The position numbers were made by a program, and so were the translations under genes. Positions 1 to 7,370 of a stretch of DNA of 8,220 bases are shown here, piece by piece. The notes under the pieces were generated by a model. That model ran no database searches. It was given only the letters and a program-made list of their open reading frames with translations, and had not been told where the DNA came from. Position 1 is the first letter of the stretch. The number at the start of each line of letters is the position of its first letter. This DNA comes from Faecalibacterium sp. (GTDB lineage Bacteria; Bacillota; Clostridia; Oscillospirales; Ruminococcaceae), in the NCBI GenBank assembly GCA_020025795.1, contig JAHHRK010000069.1, positions 1 to 8,220 of the forward strand. Direction: 5' to 3'.

Positions 1-100
1 TGCTGGATGCCAAAGGGCAGGCGCACGACAAAGGCTGCCATCGGTTCGGAACGGGAAACGAAAGGCACCTGCATGATAGCAGGTTCCGCCCCGATTGAAA

Positions 101-131
101 CTATTTTTCTGCGTGGGGCTTTGCATAAGCG
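101..131 (+). promoter_or_regulatory. weak candidate sigma-E promoter for sipL-spoIVA
   Basis: A CTATTTTT element (101-108) lies 15 bases before CATAAGCG (124-131). This loosely resembles the mother-cell sigma-E pattern (an ATATT-like -35 and a CATACAAT-like -10), but the -10 matches only about five of eight positions. A start near 138 would give a leader of about 40 bases before the sipL ATG. Sigma-E control of sipL and spoIVA is known in sporulating Firmicutes. Assigning it to these exact bases is inference, and I would not rely on it without transcript-start data. Confidence 0.2.
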
Positions 132-167
132 CACGGGCTGCGGAATAGATATTACCATGCTATGGGA

Positions 168-173
168 AAGGGG
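168..173 (+). promoter_or_regulatory. ribosome binding site that decides the sipL start
   Basis: AAGGGG sits 7 bases before the ATG at 181. In-frame ATGs further upstream (7, 73 and 157) have no comparable purine-rich site. The residues they would add do not resemble the family's N-terminus, whereas the sequence from 181 (MELKVFRDT...) does. This supports 181 as the true start. Confidence 0.6.
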
Positions 174-180
174 CGTAAAT

Positions 181-1698
181 ATGGAATTGAAAGTGTTCCG
201 CGATACCATTTCAGCGGCGGGGAGATTTTGTATGGTAAAATCAGAAATTCCCATCGAAACAGAAATCCTGATTTCGGATTATCTGCCGCAGGTGTTCAAA
301 ATCATCAAGTGCACGACCAAAATGGTGCTTCTGCAAAAGAAGCTGCAGCCAGGGCGCATTTTGCTGGAGGGATACCTGCGGTGCGTGGTGTATTACCAGG
401 GCGAAGGCAACGTTGGGCTGTGCCAAACCGAACAGAAGGTTCCGTTCAGCAAAACAATGGAGATCCCTGTGGAAGATTTCGCCGGCTGGTCGGCGACAGT
501 GGGCGGCGAAGCCGAATACCTGAACTGCCGTGCTGTACATCAGCGTCGGATTGAGATTCGGGGTGCATGGGAGATTTCGGCGTCCGTCTATCCCCAAATT
601 CGGCAGGAAGTGGTCTGTGCAGTAGCCGGCGCAGGAACCGCACAAAAACAAAGCACCATTCGCGGTGTGCGCAACGTGGGCTGCGTAGACAAACTGGTCA
701 CAGCGGATGCCGTGTTCTCTTTTGAGAAAGAACCGGAATCGGTGCTGGATATTGCCGGTACGGCACAGCTGCGCGAGCAGAACGTGATGCAGGGACGGCT
801 TGCGGTGAAAGGTGAAATTTCGGCGCAGCTGAGCTATCGCGCACAGGAAGGCGGCCAGCTGATGTCGCAGCGCGTAATGGTTCCGTTTGTACAGACGCTG
901 GAGCTGGAAGATTTAACGGAAGATTGCCAGTGCTTCTGCGTAGTGGAGCCAACAGGCTTTACCTTGCAGACCGGGGCGCAGCAGGGCAAACAAAGCACTA
1001 TCACCGCATCGGTGCTGCTGCATTTGCGTGTGTTCCGCAGCTATTCGGTGGACGTCGTGCAGGAGTGCTTCGCAACAGGCAATCATGTAAAGGTGGAAAG
1101 TGTGCCGCTGGCTGCCGAGCAGCTGGAAAGCGCAGTGGACGAGCGCCAGACCGTTTCGGCAAAGATTTCGCTGCCCGGCGAATCGGTGCAAATCCTTTCC
1201 TGCCTGGCAGATCCGGCCGTTCCGGAGCTTTTGAATGACCGCGGCAAGCTTTGCCTGCGTGTACGCACACAGCTGAGTGTTATCTACAAAAACAGTATGG
1301 ACGAACTGGAGTGCCGTGACGGCGCTGCCGAACTTACGCTGCCGTTGGATCAGGCACAGGCAGATGCGGAGCTGCATTCCGAGTTGTGGGTATCGGTGGA
1401 TAACATGAACTGCATCCTGAGTGCAGACAGCGCCGAAGTATCGGCTTCGCTCCATATCGAAGGCATTTTGCTGCGGTGTAAAAAGCAGCCTGTCCTTTTG
1501 AATGTGGAGCTGGGCGATGTACGGGAAAAGGCAGATCCTGAAATCGTGCTGCGCGCCTGTTATGTACAGCCGGGCGAACAGGTGTTTGATGTGGCTCGAC
1601 GGTTCCATGTGCTGCCCACCCGAATCATGCAGGCGAACGGATTGACCGAGGACTCGGTTCCCGCCGGAACATGCCTGTTGATTCCCTGTACGGAATAA
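181..1698 (+). CDS. sipL: SipL-like SPOCS (DUF3794) and LysM protein, SpoIVA-interacting spore morphogenesis factor
   Basis: Encodes 505 aa, close to the length of C. difficile SipL. The protein is built from repeated beta-rich SPOCS/DUF3794 units at roughly residues 26-100, 170-245 and 300-390. It ends in a single LysM domain (about 461-505) with the typical start YVQPGEQVFDVARRF, then IMQANGL and the closing LLIPC. No signal peptide or membrane segment is visible, which fits a mother-cell cytoplasmic protein. In C. difficile, SipL binds SpoIVA through its LysM domain and is needed to localise the coat around the forespore. The next gene here is spoIVA, 16 bases downstream, which strongly supports SipL rather than one of the other DUF3794 paralogues that clostridia carry. 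The frame is open from base 7, but the start at 181 has the Shine-Dalgarno site and the family-like N-terminus. The assignment rests on domain order and context, not on an alignment. Confidence 0.85.
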   Translation: MELKVFRDTISAAGRFCMVKSEIPIETEILISDYLPQVFKIIKCTTKMVLLQKKLQPGRILLEGYLRCVVYYQGEGNVGLCQTEQKVPFSKTMEIPVEDFAGWSATVGGEAEYLNCRAVHQRRIEIRGAWEISASVYPQIRQEVVCAVAGAGTAQKQSTIRGVRNVGCVDKLVTADAVFSFEKEPESVLDIAGTAQLREQNVMQGRLAVKGEISAQLSYRAQEGGQLMSQRVMVPFVQTLELEDLTEDCQCFCVVEPTGFTLQTGAQQGKQSTITASVLLHLRVFRSYSVDVVQECFATGNHVKVESVPLAAEQLESAVDERQTVSAKISLPGESVQILSCLADPAVPELLNDRGKLCLRVRTQLSVIYKNSMDELECRDGAAELTLPLDQAQADAELHSELWVSVDNMNCILSADSAEVSASLHIEGILLRCKKQPVLLNVELGDVREKADPEIVLRACYVQPGEQVFDVARRFHVLPTRIMQANGLTEDSVPAGTCLLIPCTE

Positions 1699-1714
1699 GA
1701 AGGAGGTATCTGAG

Positions 1715-3184
1715 ATGGACGATAAGGTATACGGACAAATCGGAGCACGTACCGGGGGCGATATTTACATTGGCGTGGTAGGGCCGGTTCGCAGCGGAAA
1801 AAGCAGCTTTATCAAACGCTTTATGGAGCTGCTGGTTTTGCCCAATATTCAGGACCCGGCCATGCGTGCCAGAGCAAGAGATGAGCTGCCCCAGTCGGCC
1901 GCAGGCCGCACCATTATGACAACCGAGCCGAAGTTTGTGCCGGAAAAGGCGGTTTCCATTTCGCTGGAAGGCGGCGCCGAATTGCGTACCCGTTTGATTG
2001 ACTGTGTGGGATACATGGTAGAGGGTACGGTTGGCCATGAGGAGGACCGCAAACCTCGTATGGTGAAAAGCCCTTGGTTCAACGAGGAGGTTCCCTTTGA
2101 TCTGGCGGCAGAAACCGGCACGCACAAGGTCATTACGGAACATTCCACCATCGGGATTCTGGTCACGACCGACGGCAGCATCAGCGATATTCCAAGGGAA
2201 AACTATGCCGGAGCCGAAGCACGCATTGTGGCCGAGCTGGACGAGATGCACAAGCCCTATGTGATCCTATTGAACACAATCGATCCAGACAGCGCTGCAA
2301 CCAAAGAGCTTGCAGAACAAATGGAAAAGCAGTACGGCCGTTCGGTCATTCCGGTGAACTGCCTTGATTTGCAGTTGGAGCAGCTGAAATCGATTTTGCA
2401 GCACGTTTTGTATGAATTCCCGGTGCGGCAGATGGATTTTGTTCTGCCCAAGTGGGTACCTATGCTGGAAGCCGACCACTGGCTGCAAAAGCAGATTTAT
2501 GATTCCATTCGGGAATGGGTCAGCGGCGGCAATCGCATGAAAGATTTGGCAGAGCGTCAGCCGCCCCAGTGCGAATATGTTCAGAGCTACGCCGTAGAGA
2601 GCATGGATCTGTCCGAAGGCGTGGTGCGTGTTCGGATTACGCTGGACCCAGGGGTGTTCTATCAGGTCTTGTCCGAACAGACGGGCCTGGACGTTGTGGA
2701 CGAAGCCGGTCTGATGCCTTGTGTGATTCAACTGGTTAAGGCAAAGCGGGAATATGAAAAGGTCCGCAATGCGCTGGAGCAGGTAGAGGCCACAGGCTAT
2801 GGTATCGTGATGCCTACTATCGACGAACTGCAGCTGGAAGAACCGGAAATCATCCGGCAGGGCAATCGCTACGGTGTGCGGCTGAAAGCCTGTGCGCCGT
2901 CCATCCATCTGATGAAAGCAATGATTCACACCGAGGTGAACCCCATCGTTGGCAGCGAGCGCCAGAGCGAAGATTTGGTCAAGAGCCTCCTGGCCGATTT
3001 CAGCGAGGACCCGCTGAAGATTTGGGAATCCAATATTTTCGGCAAGAGCCTGCATGAATTGGTGAACGAAGGCTTGCAGAATAAGCTTTTGCATATGCCG
3101 CAGGACGCACGCGGTCGGTTGCAAAATACACTGGAAAAGGTCATCAACGACGGCTGTTCGGGCCTGATCTGTATTATTTTTTAA
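1715..3184 (+). CDS. spoIVA: Stage IV sporulation protein A, coat basement-layer ATPase
   Basis: SpoIVA is a TRAFAC-class ATPase that polymerises irreversibly on the outer forespore membrane and forms the platform on which the spore coat assembles. The 489 aa match the B. subtilis protein (492 aa) from end to end as I recall it. Shared stretches include RTGGDIYIGVVGPVR, ARDELPQSAAG, TIMTTEPKFVP, EHSTIG, EPEIIRQG and a hydrophobic C-terminus (GLICIIF here, GLIAIIL in Bacillus). The Walker A is GPVRSGKS at residues 23-30 (K29, S30). The MTTE pair T69/T70 matches the sensor threonines, and D96 in LIDCVGY matches the Walker B aspartate. All catalytic residues are present, so the protein should be active. 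The start is set by AAGGAGGT (1700-1707), 7 bases before the ATG. It follows sipL by 16 bases and is probably co-transcribed with it. A strong hairpin terminator follows the stop. Mother-cell (sigma-E) expression is expected from the family. Confidence 0.97.
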   Translation: MDDKVYGQIGARTGGDIYIGVVGPVRSGKSSFIKRFMELLVLPNIQDPAMRARARDELPQSAAGRTIMTTEPKFVPEKAVSISLEGGAELRTRLIDCVGYMVEGTVGHEEDRKPRMVKSPWFNEEVPFDLAAETGTHKVITEHSTIGILVTTDGSISDIPRENYAGAEARIVAELDEMHKPYVILLNTIDPDSAATKELAEQMEKQYGRSVIPVNCLDLQLEQLKSILQHVLYEFPVRQMDFVLPKWVPMLEADHWLQKQIYDSIREWVSGGNRMKDLAERQPPQCEYVQSYAVESMDLSEGVVRVRITLDPGVFYQVLSEQTGLDVVDEAGLMPCVIQLVKAKREYEKVRNALEQVEATGYGIVMPTIDELQLEEPEIIRQGNRYGVRLKACAPSIHLMKAMIHTEVNPIVGSERQSEDLVKSLLADFSEDPLKIWESNIFGKSLHELVNEGLQNKLLHMPQDARGRLQNTLEKVINDGCSGLICIIF

Positions 3185-3189
3185 CGGGT

Positions 3190-3240
3190 AACGCCGTGGC
3201 AAATGCTTTGTATGGCACGAAGCGCTTGCTGCGGCGTTTT
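3190..3240 (+). terminator. intrinsic terminator after spoIVA
   Basis: The arms 3190-3208 and 3220-3238 pair over 19 positions with a single A/C mismatch (3203/3225) and three G-U wobbles, around an 11-base loop (3209-3219). The outer arm is AACGCCG/CGGCGTT. A short T tract (3237-3240) follows, interrupted as TTTTGTATT. It starts 5 bases after the spoIVA stop, so it closes the sipL-spoIVA unit and separates it from the ABC genes. The stem is strong, but the U tract is shorter than ideal, so some readthrough is possible. Confidence 0.75.
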
Positions 3241-3276
3241 GTATTGCAAACAATCTGTAAATATCCGGTAAAAATG

Positions 3277-3305
3277 TTGCATCGAATGAAAGAAAAGTGT
3301 AAGAT
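3277..3305 (+). promoter_or_regulatory. candidate sigma-A promoter for the ABC transporter unit
   Basis: TTGCAT (3277-3282), a 17-base spacer and TAAGAT (3300-3305) give a moderate housekeeping-type promoter with about 3/6 and 4/6 matches to consensus. Transcription would start near 3312, some 25 bases before the ATPase start. It lies between the spoIVA terminator and the first ABC gene, where a promoter is needed. I see no convincing operator palindrome beside it. Confidence 0.4.
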
Positions 3306-3335
3306 GAAATCAGAATAGGTAAATAGGAGGCATAT

Positions 3336-4040
3336 ATGGAGCACTTTGTTTCCTTTACAGATGTTTGTAAATATTACCAGACAGGCGATGTAAGCATTGC
3401 TGCGGCAAACCACATGAACTTCTATATTGATAAGGGGGAATTCTGCGTCATCGTAGGACCGTCCGGTTCCGGCAAGACTACGCTTTTAAATATGCTGGGC
3501 GGCATGGACCAGTGTGATGAAGGCAAAATTTACATGGATGGTCGGCTGATTAGCAAATATACGCCCAAACAGCTGACGAAGTATCGCCGGTACGATATCG
3601 GCTTTGTGTTCCAGTTCTATAGTCTGGTGCAAAATCTGACTGCACTGGAAAACGTGGAGCTTGCCAGCGAAATCTGCAAGGACCCGCTGGATGCTGCCGA
3701 GGCGCTGGAAGGCGTGGGCCTGGGCCAGCGTTTGAACAACTTCCCGGCACAGCTTTCCGGCGGCGAGCAGCAGCGCGTCTCCATTGCGCGTGCGCTGGCA
3801 AAGAATCCGAAATTGCTTTTGTGCGATGAACCGACCGGTGCGCTGGACTACCAGACCGGCAAGTCGGTTCTGTCGCTGCTGCAAAATACCTGCCGTGAGA
3901 CAGGCAAAACGGTTATCATTGTAACCCATAACTCGGCGCTGACCGATATGGCAGACCGTGTCATTCGCGTTAAGAGTGGACAAATCCTTTCCAATGAAGT
4001 CAATCCGGACCCTGTGCCGGTAGAACAGATCGAGTGGTGA
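3336..4040 (+). CDS. ABC transporter ATP-binding protein, LolD/MacB/FtsE type
   Basis: This is the nucleotide-binding subunit, 234 aa, the usual size for this class, and it would sit on the cytoplasmic face of the following permease. All ABC motifs are intact: Walker A GPSGSGKT (41-48), Q-loop Q93 in GFVFQFYSL, signature LSGGEQQR (140-147), Walker B LLLCDEP with D164/E165, D-loop around A169-L170-D171, and H-loop H198 in VTHN. The TG[AE]LD and VFQ.Y.L variants are typical of ATPases paired with FtsX/MacB-fold permeases, which use ATP to drive mechanical movement outside the membrane rather than classical import. AGGAGG (3325-3330) lies 5 bases before the ATG. The stop overlaps the permease start, which supports translational coupling. 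The substrate cannot be told from the sequence. Relatives include bacitracin-type detoxification pumps, lipoprotein extractors and hydrolase activators. Confidence 0.95.
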   Translation: MEHFVSFTDVCKYYQTGDVSIAAANHMNFYIDKGEFCVIVGPSGSGKTTLLNMLGGMDQCDEGKIYMDGRLISKYTPKQLTKYRRYDIGFVFQFYSLVQNLTALENVELASEICKDPLDAAEALEGVGLGQRLNNFPAQLSGGEQQRVSIARALAKNPKLLLCDEPTGALDYQTGKSVLSLLQNTCRETGKTVIIVTHNSALTDMADRVIRVKSGQILSNEVNPDPVPVEQIEW

Positions 4041-7000
4041 GTGAGTTGCCTAAAAAGACATATCGAAAAAATATCATGCGGGAAGTCAAAACGACCCGCA
4101 GCCGGTTTTTATCCATATTCGGCATTATCCTGCTGGGTGTGTGTATGCTTACCGGCTTGATGAGCGTTTCGCCGGATATGAGCGCGGCAGGCAATCGCTA
4201 TTTTGAAGAAAGCAACCTGTGCGATTTGCGCATTCTGTCCACCCTTGGCCTGACGGACGAAGACATTCAGCAGATTGCCCAAATCGAAGGGGTCGAGCAG
4301 GTTCAGCCTGCGAAATTCCTGGATTGCGAGATCACCAATCAGCTGGGCGATACATTGGTGATGCGTGCTCACAGCCTGCCGCCGGACGGTTCAGGAGATC
4401 AACCCGAGGACATCAACCGCCTGACCCTGAAAGAAGGCCGCCTGCCCAGCGCACCCGGCGAATGTGCCGTGCAGCCTTTGGGTTTTCTGGAAGGCGTACA
4501 GGTGGGCGACACCGTTACGCTGAAAGAAGAACAGGATTTGACGGAAACGGTATATACCATTGTGGGCGTTGTGCAAAGCCCCATGAACTTTTCCATCAAT
4601 TCCGAAACCAGTACAGCCGGTGACGGTACGCTGGATTTCATTGCATATCTGCCGGAAGCGGACTTCACAGCAGATTATTTGTCCGTATGCTATCTGACGG
4701 TAGAAGGTGCGCGCGGTCTGGACACTTACAGCCCAAAATACGATGCTGTCATTGAGCCAGTGCAAAAGCGTTTGGAGGACATCTCCCAATCTCGCGTGGA
4801 AATTCGCCGCAGCGAAATTGTAAACGAAGCGCAGGCGGAGCTGGACGATGCAAAGGCGGAATATCTGGAAAAGAAACAGCAGGCAGACCAGCAGCTGGCG
4901 GATGCACAAGCAAAATTGGACGATGCACAGCGCAAGCTGGATGCCGCAAAAAGTCAGCTGGAATCTGGCGAAAAACAATATGAAGACGGCAAAAAACAGC
5001 TTGCCGATCAGCGCAACAATCTGCCCAATACCCTGCATGACGGTGTACAGCAGATTCTGGTCAATAATGAATCCGTATTGACGCTGGAAGAAAATCTGGA
5101 AAAGCTGCGTCTGGCGGTGTATATGCTGGAAGTGGCCCAGCCTTTGCAGGATTCGGCGCAGACCGTTCTGGATTTTGCCGGGGAACAGCTGGAAACGCTG
5201 CGCAACAATCCGGAAGCGGATGCGGAAACGCTGGCAAAGGCAGAAGAAGCCTACCAGAAAGCACTGGAGAATCATGCAGCGATTCAGGCGCAGATTAATA
5301 CCTATCAGAACCAGCTGAATGAAGTCAAACAGCAGCTGTACGGTCAGGGCCTTTTGTCCAGTCCGGACATTTCCAATGTGGAGCTTTTGAGCCAGACGCA
5401 GGCAGCTTTGAAAAAAATGAAAATGGCACTGCTGTCCGGCCAGATGCAAATCACCAGTGCGTATGGGGAACTGGAACGTGCCGAACAGCTTTTGGAAGAC
5501 AGCCGTGCAAAGCTGGACAAAGGCTGGGCAGAATACGAAGATGGCGTCAAAGAGCTGGAAGAAGGCCGCAAGACCTTTGAAACAGAAAAAGCAGACGCGA
5601 TGCAAAAGCTGAACGATGCCGAAGACCAGATCAATGATGCACAGGCACAAATCGACAACATCGCTGCCGGCGAGTGGTATGTGCTGGACCGCGACACGAT
5701 TGTGTGCTTTGCGACCTTTGAACAGAACATCGAACGCATTGGCGATATTGCGCGCGTGTTCCCGGTATTTTTCTTTCTGGTAGCGGCGCTGGTGGCATTG
5801 ACTACCATGACGCGTATGGTGGAGGAAAACCGCCAACAGATTGGCACCTTTAAGGCACTGGGCTATTCCGAAGCAGCAATTACAGGCAAATATCTGATTT
5901 ATGCATTGGCAGCAAGCCTGTCCGGTGCGGTGTGCGGTATGGCCATCGGCTTTGCCGGATTCCCCACAGTTATTTGGATCGCTTACTCCATCATGTACCA
6001 GATTCCCACATTCCGCGTGATTTATTATCCCTGGTTGATTGTGGTCAGCCTGGTGGTGAGCGTATCGGTTGTCACGCTGGCAACGCTGAACGCCTGCCAT
6101 GCTACCCTTGCAGAAAAGCCTGCAACGCTGATGCTGCCCAAAGCGCCCCCGGCGGGCAAGCGCATTATTCTGGAACGCATTACCCCGTTGTGGAAGCGGA
6201 TGTCCTTCTCCCATAAGGTAACGGCGCGCAATCTGCTGCGTTATAAGAAGCGTTTCTTCATGACGGTTCTGGGCGTTGCCGGATGCACCGCACTGGTGCT
6301 GATTGGCTTTGGCTTGCAGGATTCCATCATGGAAATCATCGATGTGCAGTACAGTGAGCTGACGCACTATGATATGACAGTGTCCTTTTCCAATGAAAAG
6401 GCTCTGACCGAAACTCGTGGTCTGCTGGAAGAGATCGACAATTCCAGTCAAATCGATTATTATGGTATCTGCTATACCAAGAATGTGACGGTTTCCAATG
6501 CCGACGGCGATGAATGTTCTACCACGCTGACCGTTTGCCGGGAGGATATGGAACTGCCTAAGTATTTGACGCTGCAAAACCGTGTGGGTAAAAAGCCGAT
6601 CCCGTATGATGCCAATAGCGTGATCCTCACGGAAAAGACCGCCGAAACGCTGGGCCTTTCCGTTGGCGACGAGATTTGGCTAAAAAATCCGGATGGAGAG
6701 CTGGTTTCGCTGGTTCTTACTGGCACAAGCGAAAACTATCTGTCCAGCCGATTGATTCTCAGCCCGGAACAGTACGAAAAGGCGATGGGCAGCAAACCAA
6801 GCTGGAACACCGTTCTGGCAAAAACAACGGTGGGCGAGGACGAAGCTGCGGCCGATGCACTGGTGAAAACCATGCTGGGCAAAAACTATGTAACCACCGT
6901 CTTTATGGCAGAGGACCAGAACGCTACCTTCGCGAACGTAATCAGCTGCATCAACTATGTGGTGCTGCTTGTTATCTTCTGCGCAGCGGCGCTGGCAGCA

Positions 7001-7351
7001 CTGGTGCTGTACAACCTGATTAACATCAACATTGCGGAACGCAAAAAGGAGCTTGCGACCATTAAGGTGCTGGGCTTCTACGAAGGCGAGGTCAATCGGT
7101 ATATCTTCCGCGAAATTTATATCCTCAGCCTGATTGGCGCAGTAGTTGGTTTGGCAATCGGTGTACCGCTGCACCAGTTCATCATTCGCACAGTGGAAAT
7201 TGACCAGATGATGTTTATCCGCAGTATTGCGCCCAGCAGCTATCTGATGAGCGTAGCACTGACGATGCTGTTCACCTTTATAGTCAGCGCGTTCATGCGC
7301 CGTCTGGTGAACCACATCAGCATGGTAGAAAGCATGAAGGCCCCAGAATAA
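4034..7351 (+). CDS. FtsX/MacB-type ABC permease with large extracytoplasmic coiled coil
   Basis: Encodes 1105 aa, a double-length FtsX-family permease. Visible segments are a basic N-terminus (TTRSR) and TM1 at about 24-46; a MacB-like outer domain (about 47-260); a heptad-rich helical insertion (about 261-541); TM2 571-595, TM3 619-645 and TM4 667-687; a second basic entry (ARNLLRYKKRFF) into TM5 741-765; a second outer domain (about 766-969); and TM6 970-996, TM7 1029-1052 and TM8 1070-1093. Both halves carry the FtsX signature after their second TM: RQQIGTFKALGY and KKELATIKVLGF. The fold is that of type VII, mechanotransmitting ABC transporters, working with the ATPase encoded just upstream. 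Two GTG codons (4034 and 4037) are possible starts, and a TTG (4046) is a weaker one. The second GTG forms a GTGA overlap with the ATPase stop. No good Shine-Dalgarno site is visible, so coupled translation is likely. The substrate is unknown. The coiled coil suggests reaching across or acting on the cell wall, which is inference. Confidence 0.93.
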   Translation: MVSELPKKTYRKNIMREVKTTRSRFLSIFGIILLGVCMLTGLMSVSPDMSAAGNRYFEESNLCDLRILSTLGLTDEDIQQIAQIEGVEQVQPAKFLDCEITNQLGDTLVMRAHSLPPDGSGDQPEDINRLTLKEGRLPSAPGECAVQPLGFLEGVQVGDTVTLKEEQDLTETVYTIVGVVQSPMNFSINSETSTAGDGTLDFIAYLPEADFTADYLSVCYLTVEGARGLDTYSPKYDAVIEPVQKRLEDISQSRVEIRRSEIVNEAQAELDDAKAEYLEKKQQADQQLADAQAKLDDAQRKLDAAKSQLESGEKQYEDGKKQLADQRNNLPNTLHDGVQQILVNNESVLTLEENLEKLRLAVYMLEVAQPLQDSAQTVLDFAGEQLETLRNNPEADAETLAKAEEAYQKALENHAAIQAQINTYQNQLNEVKQQLYGQGLLSSPDISNVELLSQTQAALKKMKMALLSGQMQITSAYGELERAEQLLEDSRAKLDKGWAEYEDGVKELEEGRKTFETEKADAMQKLNDAEDQINDAQAQIDNIAAGEWYVLDRDTIVCFATFEQNIERIGDIARVFPVFFFLVAALVALTTMTRMVEENRQQIGTFKALGYSEAAITGKYLIYALAASLSGAVCGMAIGFAGFPTVIWIAYSIMYQIPTFRVIYYPWLIVVSLVVSVSVVTLATLNACHATLAEKPATLMLPKAPPAGKRIILERITPLWKRMSFSHKVTARNLLRYKKRFFMTVLGVAGCTALVLIGFGLQDSIMEIIDVQYSELTHYDMTVSFSNEKALTETRGLLEEIDNSSQIDYYGICYTKNVTVSNADGDECSTTLTVCREDMELPKYLTLQNRVGKKPIPYDANSVILTEKTAETLGLSVGDEIWLKNPDGELVSLVLTGTSENYLSSRLILSPEQYEKAMGSKPSWNTVLAKTTVGEDEAAADALVKTMLGKNYVTTVFMAEDQNATFANVISCINYVVLLVIFCAAALAALVLYNLININIAERKKELATIKVLGFYEGEVNRYIFREIYILSLIGAVVGLAIGVPLHQFIIRTVEIDQMMFIRSIAPSSYLMSVALTMLFTFIVSAFMRRLVNHISMVESMKAPE
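4814..5655 (+). other. coiled-coil stalk region encoded within the permease
   Basis: Residues about 261-541 of the permease are almost free of Pro and Gly and rich in A, E, K, Q, D and L in heptad spacing. Two arms are clear: about 261-328 (motifs such as QAKLDDAQRKLDAAKSQLE) and about 454-541 (AKLDKGWAEYEDGVKELEEG, then INDAQAQID). Between them is a less regular helical part that breaks near LPNTLHDG and near GLLSSPDIS. This pattern suggests an antiparallel helical hairpin that projects from the first outer domain and returns to the membrane at TM2. No DNA-level tandem repeat is needed to explain it. A coiled-coil prediction was not run. Confidence 0.75.
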
Positions 7352-7370
7352 ACCAAAAGGAGACAACAGT

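Noticed and set aside
67..84. Hairpin ACCTGC-ATGATA-GCAGGT upstream of sipL as a terminator or operator
   Set aside because: The stem is only 6 bp, no T tract follows directly, and there is no second copy. One such palindrome is expected by chance at this scale.
7..180. N-terminal extension of the sipL frame from ATG at 7, 73 or 157
   Set aside because: These starts lack a ribosome binding site, and the added residues are basic and Cys-rich without resemblance to SPOCS proteins. The start at 181 has AAGGGG at proper spacing and a family-like N-terminus.
2267..3253. 328-codon minus-strand frame opposite spoIVA
   Set aside because: It is antisense to a strongly conserved gene, starts inside the terminator region, and its composition looks like an antisense shadow.
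3241..3335. Binding site of a BceR/VraR-type response regulator before the ABC genes
   Set aside because: No convincing inverted repeat of that type is visible, and no two-component system is encoded nearby, so a resistance-type regulated transporter cannot be claimed.
4840..4960. Apparent short DNA repeats (GATGCACA, CTGGATGC-like units) as a repeat array
   Set aside because: They are imperfect and track the heptad pattern of the coiled coil. Protein-level periodicity explains them, and there are no uniform spacers as in a CRISPR array.
4391..6577. 728-codon open frame on the minus strand opposite the permease
   Set aside because: It lies wholly within a clear permease gene. Its translation is rich in Cys, His, Gln and Phe, as expected of an antisense shadow of a coiled-coil and membrane protein. 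No domain or ribosome binding site supports it.
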